From positions 1-18,033 of the forward strand of contig JBJFFR010000069.1 in assembly GCA_051891935.1 (NCBI GenBank): DNA of 18,033 nt, read 5' to 3'. This stretch comes from UMGS363 sp051891935 (lineage in GTDB: Bacteria; Bacillota; Clostridia; Oscillospirales; Ruminococcaceae). Of the stretch, positions 6,759 to 14,300 are shown one piece after another; positions within the stretch are counted from its first letter, which is position 1; each line of letters opens with the position of its first letter. Under the pieces are notes generated by a model, which saw only the letters and a list, made by a program, of their open reading frames with translations, did no database searches and had not been told where the DNA came from. The translations under genes were made by a program, and so were the position numbers.

Positions 6759-8093
6759 TTAGTCGAGCTTTGCTTCGAGTTCAGCCTTCATTCCTTCGTA
6801 ACCGGGCTTTCCGAGAAGAGCAAACATATTCTTCTTATAGCTTTCAACACCGGGCTGATCAAAAGGATTTACTCCAAGCATATAGCCGTCAATTGCGCAG
6901 GACTTCTCAAAGAAATAGATCATGTATCCTACGTTATATTCAGTTGTATCGTCAAGCTCAATAACGATATTCGGAACGCCGCCTTCTGTATGTGCAAGAA
7001 CGGTTCCTTCGAGAGCCTTGTGATTTACAACAGACATATTCTGATTTGTGAGGAAGTTAAGTCCGTCAAGATTTTCTTCATCGGATTCAAGGAAGAAATC
7101 CTTCTGGGGCTTCTTGATATCAACAACAGTTTCAAACATGATCCTTGAACCCTGCTGGATGAACTGACCCATTGAATGAAGATCGGTAGAGAAAGTTGCA
7201 GCAGATGGGAAAATACCCTTGTTATCCTTTCCTTCACTCTCGCCGTAAAGCTGTTTATACCATTCAGTCATCATTGTAAAGCTCGGGTCATAGGAAACGA
7301 GAAGCTCAATTGACTTATTCTTGGAGTAAAGGATATTTCTGATCGCAGCATACTTATAGCAATCATTGTTATCAAAATCCTTGCAGTAATCTTCCTGTGC
7401 CTGCTTTGCACCTGCCATAAGAGCATCAATGTCACAGCCTGCAACAGCGATAGGAAGAAGGCCAACCGGTGTAAGAACAGAAAATCTTCCGCCTACATCA
7501 TCGGGGATAACAAATGTTTCGTAACCTTCCGTATCAGCGAGCTCCTTTAGAGTGCCCTTTGCCTTATCGGTCGTGCAGAAGATTCTTTCCTTTGCGCCTT
7601 CCTTGCCATATTTCTTCTCAACAAGGTTGCGGAATACTCTGAACGCAAGTGCAGGTTCGGTTGTTGTACCGGATTTGGAAATAACATTTACTGCAATATC
7701 CTTGCCTTCGCATATTGAAAGGATCGTATTGAGATATGTTGGACTGATATTGTTTCCAACGAAATAAATGTCAGGTGTATCTTTATTGATATCATTATAG
7801 AAAGGTGTTTTGAGAAGTTCAATAGCAGCTCTTGCGCCGAGGTATGAACCGCCGATACCGATAACAATAAGAATATCAGAATTGCCCTGGATCTTTTTTG
7901 CAGCAGCCTTGATCCTTGCAAATTCTTCCTTATCATAATCAGTAGGGAGATTCAGCCAGCCGAGAAAATCATTTCCAAGACCGGTTTTATCGTGAAGTGT
8001 TTTAGCAGCAAGTTCAGCCTGTGCTTTCGCAGCTTCAAGCTCATGAGGAGCAATAAACTTTGACAAATACTTGCAATTAAGTGAAAGTGGCAT
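6759..8093 (-). CDS. pgi: Glucose-6-phosphate isomerase
   Basis: Pgi interconverts glucose 6-phosphate and fructose 6-phosphate in glycolysis and gluconeogenesis. The 444-residue length is that of the short Firmicutes form. Signatures in order are GIGGSYLGARA (about residues 79-89), VISKSGTTTEPALAF (phosphate-binding loop, 137-151), GGRFSVLTPVGLLPIA, the catalytic-glutamate region YGESEGKD, HTEGGVPNIVI and DQPGVESYKKN with the catalytic lysine. No key residue is missing. GGAGG lies 9 nt before the ATG, and a sigma-A promoter sits just upstream. A small P-loop gene follows on the same strand. Codon choice is rather biased, consistent with a well-expressed glycolytic enzyme. Confidence 0.98.
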   Translation of the reverse strand: MPLSLNCKYLSKFIAPHELEAAKAQAELAAKTLHDKTGLGNDFLGWLNLPTDYDKEEFARIKAAAKKIQGNSDILIVIGIGGSYLGARAAIELLKTPFYNDINKDTPDIYFVGNNISPTYLNTILSICEGKDIAVNVISKSGTTTEPALAFRVFRNLVEKKYGKEGAKERIFCTTDKAKGTLKELADTEGYETFVIPDDVGGRFSVLTPVGLLPIAVAGCDIDALMAGAKQAQEDYCKDFDNNDCYKYAAIRNILYSKNKSIELLVSYDPSFTMMTEWYKQLYGESEGKDNKGIFPSAATFSTDLHSMGQFIQQGSRIMFETVVDIKKPQKDFFLESDEENLDGLNFLTNQNMSVVNHKALEGTVLAHTEGGVPNIVIELDDTTEYNVGYMIYFFEKSCAIDGYMLGVNPFDQPGVESYKKNMFALLGKPGYEGMKAELEAKLD

Positions 8094-8126
8094 TTAAACA
8101 TTCCTCCATATTAATTCCTAAATGTT

Positions 8127-8155
8127 ATTCTACTATAATTTTTGTGAATTTGCAA
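8127..8155 (-). promoter_or_regulatory. Sigma-A promoter of pgi
   Basis: On the minus strand TTGCAA (8150-8155), a 17-bp spacer and TAGAAT (8127-8132) give a good -35/-10 pair. The predicted start near 8120 leaves a leader of roughly 27 nt carrying GGAGG. Confidence 0.7.
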
Positions 8156-8203
8156 TATTTTTTGCGAACTATAAAGATTTTTTTACAAGTTTTATTCAAT
8201 ACA

Positions 8204-8229
8204 ACTAAAAAAGTACTATCATTTTTAGT
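8204..8229 (-). terminator. Weak AT-rich hairpin at the end of the dacF-like gene
   Basis: ACTAAAAA and TTTTTAGT form an 8-bp stem around a 10-nt loop, overlapping the stop codon of the DacF-like gene. It is almost all A/T and has no clean T run after it, so it would be a poor terminator. It is listed because nothing better separates this gene from the pgi promoter. Confidence 0.3.
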
Positions 8230-9332
8230 AATTTTGCTACGGCAGAATAAATTGTTTTCTTCTCTGCATTTTCAGCTGCAATAATATCGACCGAAAACAA
8301 ATATTTTTTCTTCCTATAAAATTGAATCTCTCCCACTTTGTCACCCTTTTTAACAGGCGCATATATCTGTTCGGGCAAAATACACACCGATGAAATGCTG
8401 TTTGCTGCTCCTTTTGGAATAACAATATTCCGTATATCACCAAAAACTACAGGGATCTCTCCCCTAAATGAATCTCTCACGCCGATATTCCCGGGAATAT
8501 TTTCGGGGATTTCGGGTTTTATTACTATATAATCTGCAAATACGGATCCAAGCTTCGTCTTTTCGCTCGATAACATATCATCCTTGTCATCTGCACCTAA
8601 AATAATAACCCCGAAAGCCTTGTTATCCCTTCTTGCAGCAGCTGCAATACAATGTCCCGAATTTTCGGTGTAGCCTGCCTTGAAACCAATAATTCCCTCA
8701 AATTTCTTTACAAGCTCATTAGAGTTGACAAGTTCCGCTGTATCATTGCGAACATAATCAAGCCAGGTCGTAAAATATGGCGTAAGAAATTCATATTTCG
8801 ACAGTTCACATATAAGTTTAGACATATCAGACGCAGTAGAAAGCTGTTTATCATCGTCATAATATCCGCAGCAGTTGGTGAATGATGTATTCTTCATACC
8901 TAATTCAACTGATTTGCTGTTCATAGCTTCAACAAACTTCTTTTCAGACCCTGCAACAGTTTCCGCAACAACGACTGAAGCGTCGTTGGCATTTCCTATT
9001 ATTATACCTTTCAAAAGCTCCTCGACAGAAATGCTTTCTCCGGGCATAAGCCATATCTGTGCCCCCTGCATTGAATTTGCATACTCCGAAACCTTAACAA
9101 CAGTGTCAAGCGAAAGCTCTTTACAGTTGATTTTTTCTGCCGCAAGCAAAATCGTCATCAGCTTGTTCATAGTTCCGACAGGTACGATCTTATCGGCATT
9201 CACTTCATCAATAACTGTACCCGATGTAAGCTCAAAAACAATACTGCAATACTCTGATTTTTCTGCAAAAGCAGGCACAGCACTTAAAAAAGCTAACACA
9301 GCCGAAATAACAAATCCAATCAATTTTTTCAT
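8205..9332 (-). CDS. DacF-like D-alanyl-D-alanine carboxypeptidase homologue (peptidase S11) with altered catalytic motifs
   Basis: The 375-residue protein starts with a signal peptide (MKKLIGFVISAVLAF...AVPAFA, likely cleaved after residue 23) and keeps the S11 fold: the penicillin-binding domain followed by a beta-rich C-terminal domain ending near IAAENAEKKT. Such enzymes trim the terminal D-Ala of peptidoglycan stem peptides outside the membrane. Here all three active-site motifs differ from the family: SxxK reads TMNK (T54-K57), SxN reads NAN (N114-N116), and KTG reads KAG (218-220). Both lysines and the Asn remain, but the nucleophilic serine is a threonine. I infer a non-catalytic or poorly active homologue, perhaps a peptidoglycan- or penicillin-binding scaffold. 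The start at 9332 has GGAG 9 nt upstream. No convincing promoter is seen in 9333-9404. The gene follows the terminator at 9405-9439, so it appears to be a single transcript. Confidence 0.88.
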   Translation of the reverse strand: MKKLIGFVISAVLAFLSAVPAFAEKSEYCSIVFELTSGTVIDEVNADKIVPVGTMNKLMTILLAAEKINCKELSLDTVVKVSEYANSMQGAQIWLMPGESISVEELLKGIIIGNANDASVVVAETVAGSEKKFVEAMNSKSVELGMKNTSFTNCCGYYDDDKQLSTASDMSKLICELSKYEFLTPYFTTWLDYVRNDTAELVNSNELVKKFEGIIGFKAGYTENSGHCIAAAARRDNKAFGVIILGADDKDDMLSSEKTKLGSVFADYIVIKPEIPENIPGNIGVRDSFRGEIPVVFGDIRNIVIPKGAANSISSVCILPEQIYAPVKKGDKVGEIQFYRKKKYLFSVDIIAAENAEKKTIYSAVAKLLKMIVLF

Positions 9333-9404
9333 AAGCATCAACTCCATAAGTTTTTTTGAATACCTATGCTATTTTATGCTTATTTAAAAATTATAGACAT
9401 ATAA

Positions 9405-9439
9405 AAACAAAAGTGCCGAATAAATCGACACTTTTGTTT
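9405..9439 (-). terminator. Intrinsic terminator after the HPr-like gene
   Basis: AACAAAAGTG-CGA pairs with TCG-CACTTTTGTT around an ATAAA loop, with one mismatch, followed on the minus strand by TTTTTATA. It lies about 20 nt beyond the stop of the HPr-like gene. Near-symmetric A/T flanks would also permit function in the opposite direction. Confidence 0.88.
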
Positions 9440-9460
9440 AAAAAAGCTTAAATGAAATCA

Positions 9461-9691
9461 TCATTCAACGATGAACTGCTTGATCTGTGCAAAGAACTTT
9501 GATGCATCATCAGTATGAGCTTCAAGAGCTATAGGCTTTGAAAGGTCAAGGCTGAAGATACCCATAATGGATTTTGCGTCAACGGCATATCTGCCGGAAA
9601 TTAAATCAACATCAAAATCACAAAGAGAAACAATGGAAACAAATTCCTTAACATCGTTGATTGTTGCCAGCATTACAGTAGTTTTTGACAT
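9461..9691 (-). CDS. HPr-like protein lacking the phosphorylatable histidine
   Basis: The 76-residue protein has the HPr fold length and the conserved regulatory segment DAKSIMGIFSLDLSKPI, where Ser41 matches the HPr-kinase target Ser46 of Bacillus HPr. The GIHARPA segment with the PTS-phosphorylated His15 is absent: counting back from the serine, the equivalent position is Thr10 in MLATINDVKEF. It therefore cannot act as the usual phosphoryl carrier from Enzyme I. Bacillus subtilis Crh has a glutamine at this place and serves as a CcpA co-regulator; a similar regulatory role is an inference here. The start at 9691 has GGAGGG 7 nt upstream. A good promoter and a stem-loop near the 5' end of the mRNA precede it, and a terminator follows, so it is a single-gene transcript. 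Confidence 0.88.
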   Translation of the reverse strand: MSKTTVMLATINDVKEFVSIVSLCDFDVDLISGRYAVDAKSIMGIFSLDLSKPIALEAHTDDASKFFAQIKQFIVE

Positions 9692-9734
9692 AAAAAATCC
9701 CTCCAATTGTTATAATGTTCTGTTATATTTCTCT

Positions 9735-9752
9735 GTACCTTTCCTTTGGTAC
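9735..9752 (-). promoter_or_regulatory. 5'-terminal stem-loop of the HPr-like mRNA
   Basis: GTACC and GGTAC pair around an AAAGGAAA loop. The predicted transcription start is close to 9752, so the hairpin would sit at the extreme 5' end of the RNA. 5'-terminal stem-loops are known to protect Gram-positive mRNAs from decay. The loop also carries an SD-like AAAGGA without a start codon nearby. The role is inferred. Confidence 0.4.
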
Positions 9753-9758
9753 ATTTAT

Positions 9759-9787
9759 AGAATAGCAGTTTTTTTTAATTTAGTCAA
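9759..9787 (-). promoter_or_regulatory. Sigma-A promoter of the HPr-like gene
   Basis: On the minus strand TTGACT (9782-9787), a 17-bp spacer and an extended -10 TGC-TATTCT (hexamer 9759-9764) are present. Its -35 lies 6 bp from the -35 of the divergent mtaB promoter. Confidence 0.82.
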
Positions 9788-9793
9788 GAGGAA

Positions 9794-9822
9794 TTGCAAA
9801 AAAAAAATTTATATTGTATAAT
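9794..9822 (+). promoter_or_regulatory. Sigma-A promoter of mtaB
   Basis: TTGCAA (9794-9799) and TATAAT (9817-9822) are separated by 17 bp. The spacer is mostly an A tract, which often strengthens promoters. The predicted start near 9829 gives a leader of about 60 nt before the mtaB ATG. Confidence 0.78.
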
Positions 9823-9889
9823 AATATAGAAACCGGCTGCATTTTACTTGTATGTTGGTGGATTTTAACAATAAATATCGGAGTTTTTT

Positions 9890-11194
9890 ATGAATATTCA
9901 CTTTAAAACATTTGGATGCAAGGTTAATCTATATGAAACAGAAAATATGAAACAGAATTTCGCCGGCAAAGGATTTACAGTGACCGACAAAGAATCTGAA
10001 AGCAATATCTTTATTGTAAACACCTGTACGGTAACCGAATCGGGTGACAAAAAGGTTTTCAAGGAGCTTCGGAGACTTCGCAGAGAATACCCGAATTCAA
10101 TAATTGCTGTAACAGGCTGCTACCCACAGGCTTTCCCGAACGAAGCTGCAGATATCCGAGAGGCTGATATAGTAGTCGGAACAAAAAACAGGAACGCTCT
10201 TCCCGATATAATTACGGAGTATCTTGATAACCGCACTAAAAAAGTAGATATATGCAGCTATACTTCAAACGATGTTTTTGAAGATATGTGCAATCTCGGC
10301 TACGAAAACAACACTCGTGCATTCATTAAAATACAGGACGGATGCAATATGTTCTGTACATATTGCATCATTCCATATTCGAGAGGAAGATTCCGTTCAA
10401 AACCTATTGAGAAGCTCAAAGCCGAAACAGAACAGCTTGCCGCGTCGGGATATCGTGAGATCGTACTTGTCGGGATAAATTTGTCGTTTTACGGAATCGA
10501 ATACAAGCTCCGTCTTGCCGATGCAGTAGAAACAGTATGTGCTATTGACGGGATAAAGCGAGTTCGGCTTGGATCTCTTGAACCGGAAATGATCAATGAT
10601 GAGGATATCTGCCGGCTTGCAGCACAACCAAAGCTCTGTCCGCAGTTCCATCTTTCGCTTCAAAGCGGATGTGACAAGACCTTAAAAGAAATGAATCGGC
10701 GATATACTTCTTCCGATTATGCTGAGCTTGTGCAAAAGCTTCGTCAAAACTTTGAAAATTGCTCTATCACCACCGATGTAATGGTTGGATTTCCGAACGA
10801 AACAGACGAAGACTTTGAGCGATCGGTCAAATTTGTACAGGAAATTGGTTTTGCAAAGGTTCATGTATTCCCCTATTCTCAAAGAAAAGGAACGCCTGCC
10901 GCTGATTTTGAAAACCAAATACCTACAGCAAAGAAAAATATCCGCGCCAAGATAATGTCCGAAGCTGCGGAAAAATCCCGTACAGAATTCCTGCAAAGTC
11001 AGTTAGGACTTACCGTTCCCGTACTTTTTGAACGTGAAAAATCCGACAAAATCCCACACGGATACACGCCTAACTACACTTTAGTAAAAATATTTACAAA
11101 AATTTCAGGAAAAAGTTTGCGTAATCGGATTTTTTATGTTAAAATAGAAAGGATAGAGAATGATCATTGTGTCGGAGAAATTATTTCGGAGTAA
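9890..11194 (+). CDS. mtaB: tRNA (N6-threonylcarbamoyladenosine(37)-C2)-methylthiotransferase
   Basis: MtaB converts t6A at position 37 of ANN-decoding tRNAs to ms2t6A, a modification that supports accurate decoding. The 434-residue protein has the three methylthiotransferase parts. The N-terminal UPF0004 domain carries cysteines C10 (TFGCKVNLYET), C46 (VNTCTVTE) and C77 (TGCYPQ) for one Fe-S cluster. The radical SAM domain carries CNMFCTYC (C152, C156, C159). A TRAM-like tail follows the GYTPNYTLVKI stretch. TFGCKVNLYE distinguishes the MtaB/e-MtaB type from MiaB and RimO. GGAG precedes the ATG by 6 nt. The end of the gene appears to contain a promoter for purL, and its stop overlaps a 28-codon ORF by one base. 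Confidence 0.96.
   Translation: MNIHFKTFGCKVNLYETENMKQNFAGKGFTVTDKESESNIFIVNTCTVTESGDKKVFKELRRLRREYPNSIIAVTGCYPQAFPNEAADIREADIVVGTKNRNALPDIITEYLDNRTKKVDICSYTSNDVFEDMCNLGYENNTRAFIKIQDGCNMFCTYCIIPYSRGRFRSKPIEKLKAETEQLAASGYREIVLVGINLSFYGIEYKLRLADAVETVCAIDGIKRVRLGSLEPEMINDEDICRLAAQPKLCPQFHLSLQSGCDKTLKEMNRRYTSSDYAELVQKLRQNFENCSITTDVMVGFPNETDEDFERSVKFVQEIGFAKVHVFPYSQRKGTPAADFENQIPTAKKNIRAKIMSEAAEKSRTEFLQSQLGLTVPVLFEREKSDKIPHGYTPNYTLVKIFTKISGKSLRNRIFYVKIERIENDHCVGEIISE
11117..11145 (+). promoter_or_regulatory. Candidate purL promoter inside the end of mtaB
   Basis: TTGCGT (11117-11122), a 17-bp spacer and an extended -10 TGT-TAAAAT (hexamer 11140-11145) lie within the last 80 bases of mtaB. The start would be near 11152, giving purL a leader of about 185 nt. 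The AT-rich coding context makes chance matches likely, hence moderate confidence. Confidence 0.45.
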
Positions 11195-11200
11195 TGATCA
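11161..11200 (+). promoter_or_regulatory. Inverted repeat across the mtaB stop codon
   Basis: TGATCATT (11161-11168) and AATGATCA (11193-11200) form an 8-bp stem enclosing two CGGAG copies. If purL has its own promoter at 11117-11145, this would be the first stem of its leader. A second 6-bp stem (ATCGGC 11241-11246 with GCCGAT 11272-11277) lies further on. No known purine riboswitch core was recognised in 11150-11337. Confidence 0.35.
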
Positions 11201-11280
11201 GCTCAAAGGGTTATCCCGAACTCCGTATTGGTCAGCTTTTATCGGCACAGCACAGACAAGTTTTTCAAACAGCCGATTAA
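11194..11280 (+). CDS. Possible 28-residue peptide between mtaB and purL
   Basis: An ATG overlapping the mtaB stop (TAATG) opens a 28-codon frame reading MISSKGYPELRIGQLLSAQ and ending QVFQTAD. GGAG lies only 2 nt before the ATG, too close for normal initiation, although stop-start reinitiation is possible. The YPELRIGQLL stretch recalls a family of small clostridial proteins with a 'YPDLRLGQLI' core, but their following residues are not found here, so it may be a remnant. It may also be plain leader sequence of purL with no product. Confidence 0.25.
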   Translation: MISSKGYPELRIGQLLSAQHRQVFQTAD

Positions 11281-11337
11281 TTACTTTCCTACGGTAAAAC
11301 GGATCACCAAATAAACAGATTTTAAGGAGCGTAAATT

Positions 11338-14300
11338 ATGTCTGTATTTCGTATCTATGTTGAAAAGAAGCCGGAATTTGCAGTTGAAGCAAAGAATCTT
11401 CTTGCCGATGTCAAAACCGCTCTCAGACTTGACAAGCTGAGAAACATCAGGATCCTTAACCGCTATGATGCAGAAGGACTTTCCGAAGCTGATTTCAGAC
11501 TTGCTATCGGAAATGTATTCTCCGAACCTGCAGTTGATGTTACAAGCACCAAGCTTCCTGAACTCGGTGAAAACGAAAGCGTTTTCGCTGTTGAGTATCT
11601 CCCCGGTCAGTTTGATCAGAGAGCCGATTCCTGCGAGCAGTGTATCCAGATCCTCACACAGGGCGAACGCTGCAAGATCAAGAATGCAAGAATATATATC
11701 GTTGACGGCAAGCTTTCCGCGAGCGAAATGTCAGCACTTAAAGCATATATCATCAACCCTGTTGAAAGCCGTGAAGCTTCACTTGATGAGGTTTCAACAC
11801 TCGTTACCGAATACGATATCCCGACAGAAGTCGCAGTTCTCGAAAACTTCATTTACCTTGGAGAAGCTGAACTCGTTGACTTTATCTCAAAGTACGGACT
11901 CGCTATGGATCTTGACGATATTAAATTCTGTCAGAAATATTTCAAGGAAACCGAAAAGCGTGACCCGACGATTACCGAGATACGTATGATCGACACATAC
12001 TGGTCTGACCACTGCCGTCACACCACATTCTCAACAATTATCGACAATGCCGAGATCAATGCTGACTACATCAGAAAAACATATAACGAATATCTCAATG
12101 CAAGAGAAGAACTCGGAAGAACCAACAAGCCGATAACTCTCATGGACATTGCTACAATCGCTGCAAAGAAGCTGAAAAAAGACGGCATTCTTAAAGATCT
12201 CGACGAATCCGAAGAGATCAATGCCTGCTCCGTACAGATCAAAGTCGATGTTGACGGAGATCTTCAGGATTGGCTCCTTATGTTCAAAAACGAAACACAT
12301 AACCACCCAACCGAGATCGAACCTTTCGGCGGTGCTGCTACTTGTCTTGGCGGCGCTATCCGCGATCCGCTTTCCGGACGCTCTTATGTATATCAGGCAA
12401 TGCGTGTAACAGGCGCAGCAAATCCGCTTGTTCCTGTTGAAGATACCGTCCACGGCAAGCTCCCACAGAGAAAGATCACTGTCGGCGCCGCAAACGGATA
12501 CAGCTCCTACGGCAACCAGATCGGTCTTGCTACCGGTCATGTTTCCGAGGTTTACCATCCCGGATATGTAGCAAAGCGCCTTGAGATCGGTGCCGTTATC
12601 GCTGCAGCACCAAAGGGCAACGTTATCCGTGAAGTTCCCGAGCCTGGAGATGTTGTGATCCTCCTCGGCGGAAGAACAGGACGCGACGGCTGTGGCGGTG
12701 CAACAGGTTCCTCCAAATCGCATACAGAAGCTTCACTTGAAAGCTGCGGTGCTGAAGTACAGAAGGGTAATCCTCCCGTTGAAAGAAAACTCCAGAGATT
12801 ATTCAGAAATCCCGATGTTACACACATGATCAGACGATGCAATGACTTCGGTGCAGGCGGTGTTTCCGTTGCTATCGGTGAGCTCACAGACGGTCTTATC
12901 ATCGATCTTAATGCTGTTCCCAAGAAATATGACGGACTTGACGGAACAGAACTTGCTATTTCCGAGAGCCAGGAACGTATGGCTGTTGTTGTACGCAAAT
13001 CCGATGCAGATAAATTCATCGCAGAAGCTGAAAAAGAAAACCTCGAGGCTACTCTCGTTGCTGTTGTTACAGAAGAGCCTCGTTTAAGGATGAACTGGAA
13101 CGATAAAACTATCGTTGACCTTTCAAGAGAATTCCTTAACTCCAATGGCGCAGAAAAGCATACCGATGTTGCTGTTCCTCTCCCTGTCACATCACAGCTC
13201 AAAACCTACACAGACTGCGCAGACAGTTGGGAAGCGCTTATGACAAATCTCAACGTTTGCTCACAGAAGGGTCTTGTTGAGCGTTTCGATTCAACTATCG
13301 GTGCAGGTACAGTTCTTATGCCTTACGGCGGTGCATATCAGCTCACACCTACACAGGCAATGGCTGCAAAGATCCCAGTTCTCAAGGGCGAAACCAATAC
13401 TTGCTCAATAATGGGCTGGGGCTTTAATCCTTATGTAAGCGACAAGAGCCCATACCACGGTGCAATTGCTGCTGTTATCGAATCAATTGCAAAGGTAGTC
13501 GCAGCAGGCGGAAGCTACAAGAGATGCTGGCTCACATTCCAGGAATACTTCGAGAGAACACAGAACAATCCTACACGCTGGGGCAGACCTTTCGCAGCAC
13601 TTCTCGGCGCATACAAGGCACAGATCGAACTTGGCTGCGGTGCTATCGGCGGTAAGGATTCGATGTCCGGAACATTTGAAAACATCGACGTTCCGGCAAC
13701 CCTCGTTTCCTTTGCAGTTTCCACAGGCGACAGCAAAACCATCATCTCCCCTGAATTTAAGAAGGCAGGAAATAAGGTCATCCTTATCACTCCTGAATAT
13801 GATGAAAATAATCTTCCGAAGTTTGAAAGCATCCGCAGCTGCTTCGAGAGAGTGGAAAAGCTCATCTCAGACGGTACTGCTGTATCTGCTTGGGCAGTTG
13901 GATTCGGCGGCGTTGCAGAAGCTGTTGCAAAAATGTCTCTCGGCAACAGAATAGGTTTCCGCTTTGACAAGAAGCTTTCTGAAGATACACTCTTCTACTC
14001 CAAGTACGGCTCATTTGTTATCGAGCTTAACGGTGATCCGTTCACAGTTGAAAATGTTATCGGCGAAACTATCAGCGAATACAAGATCGACTGCAAGGGT
14101 TACACCGTTGATATGGCTGAAATCCAGAAAAAATGGGAAGACAAGCTTGAACCTGTATTCCCCTGTAATATTAAAACAACAGACAAGCCTGCAAAGGTAT
14201 TCACCTATACAGCAACAGAAAGAGCTAAATCAAGCATTCACGTTGCTAAACCTCGTGTTCTTATCCCTGTATTCCCGGGAACTAACTGCGAATATGATAC

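Noticed and set aside
9333..9404. TATAAT in the upstream region of the DacF-like gene as a sigma-A -10.
   Set aside because: The position 16-18 bp upstream falls in the terminator stem and does not resemble TTGACA; a sporulation sigma factor is possible but not demonstrable.
11195..11337. Purine riboswitch upstream of purL.
   Set aside because: None of the conserved junction segments of the purine riboswitch was recognised; only unassigned stems are visible.
12031..13202. Long open frames antisense to purL.
   Set aside because: They arise from the biased codons of purL, have no ribosome binding site and encode low-complexity serine/cysteine-rich sequence.
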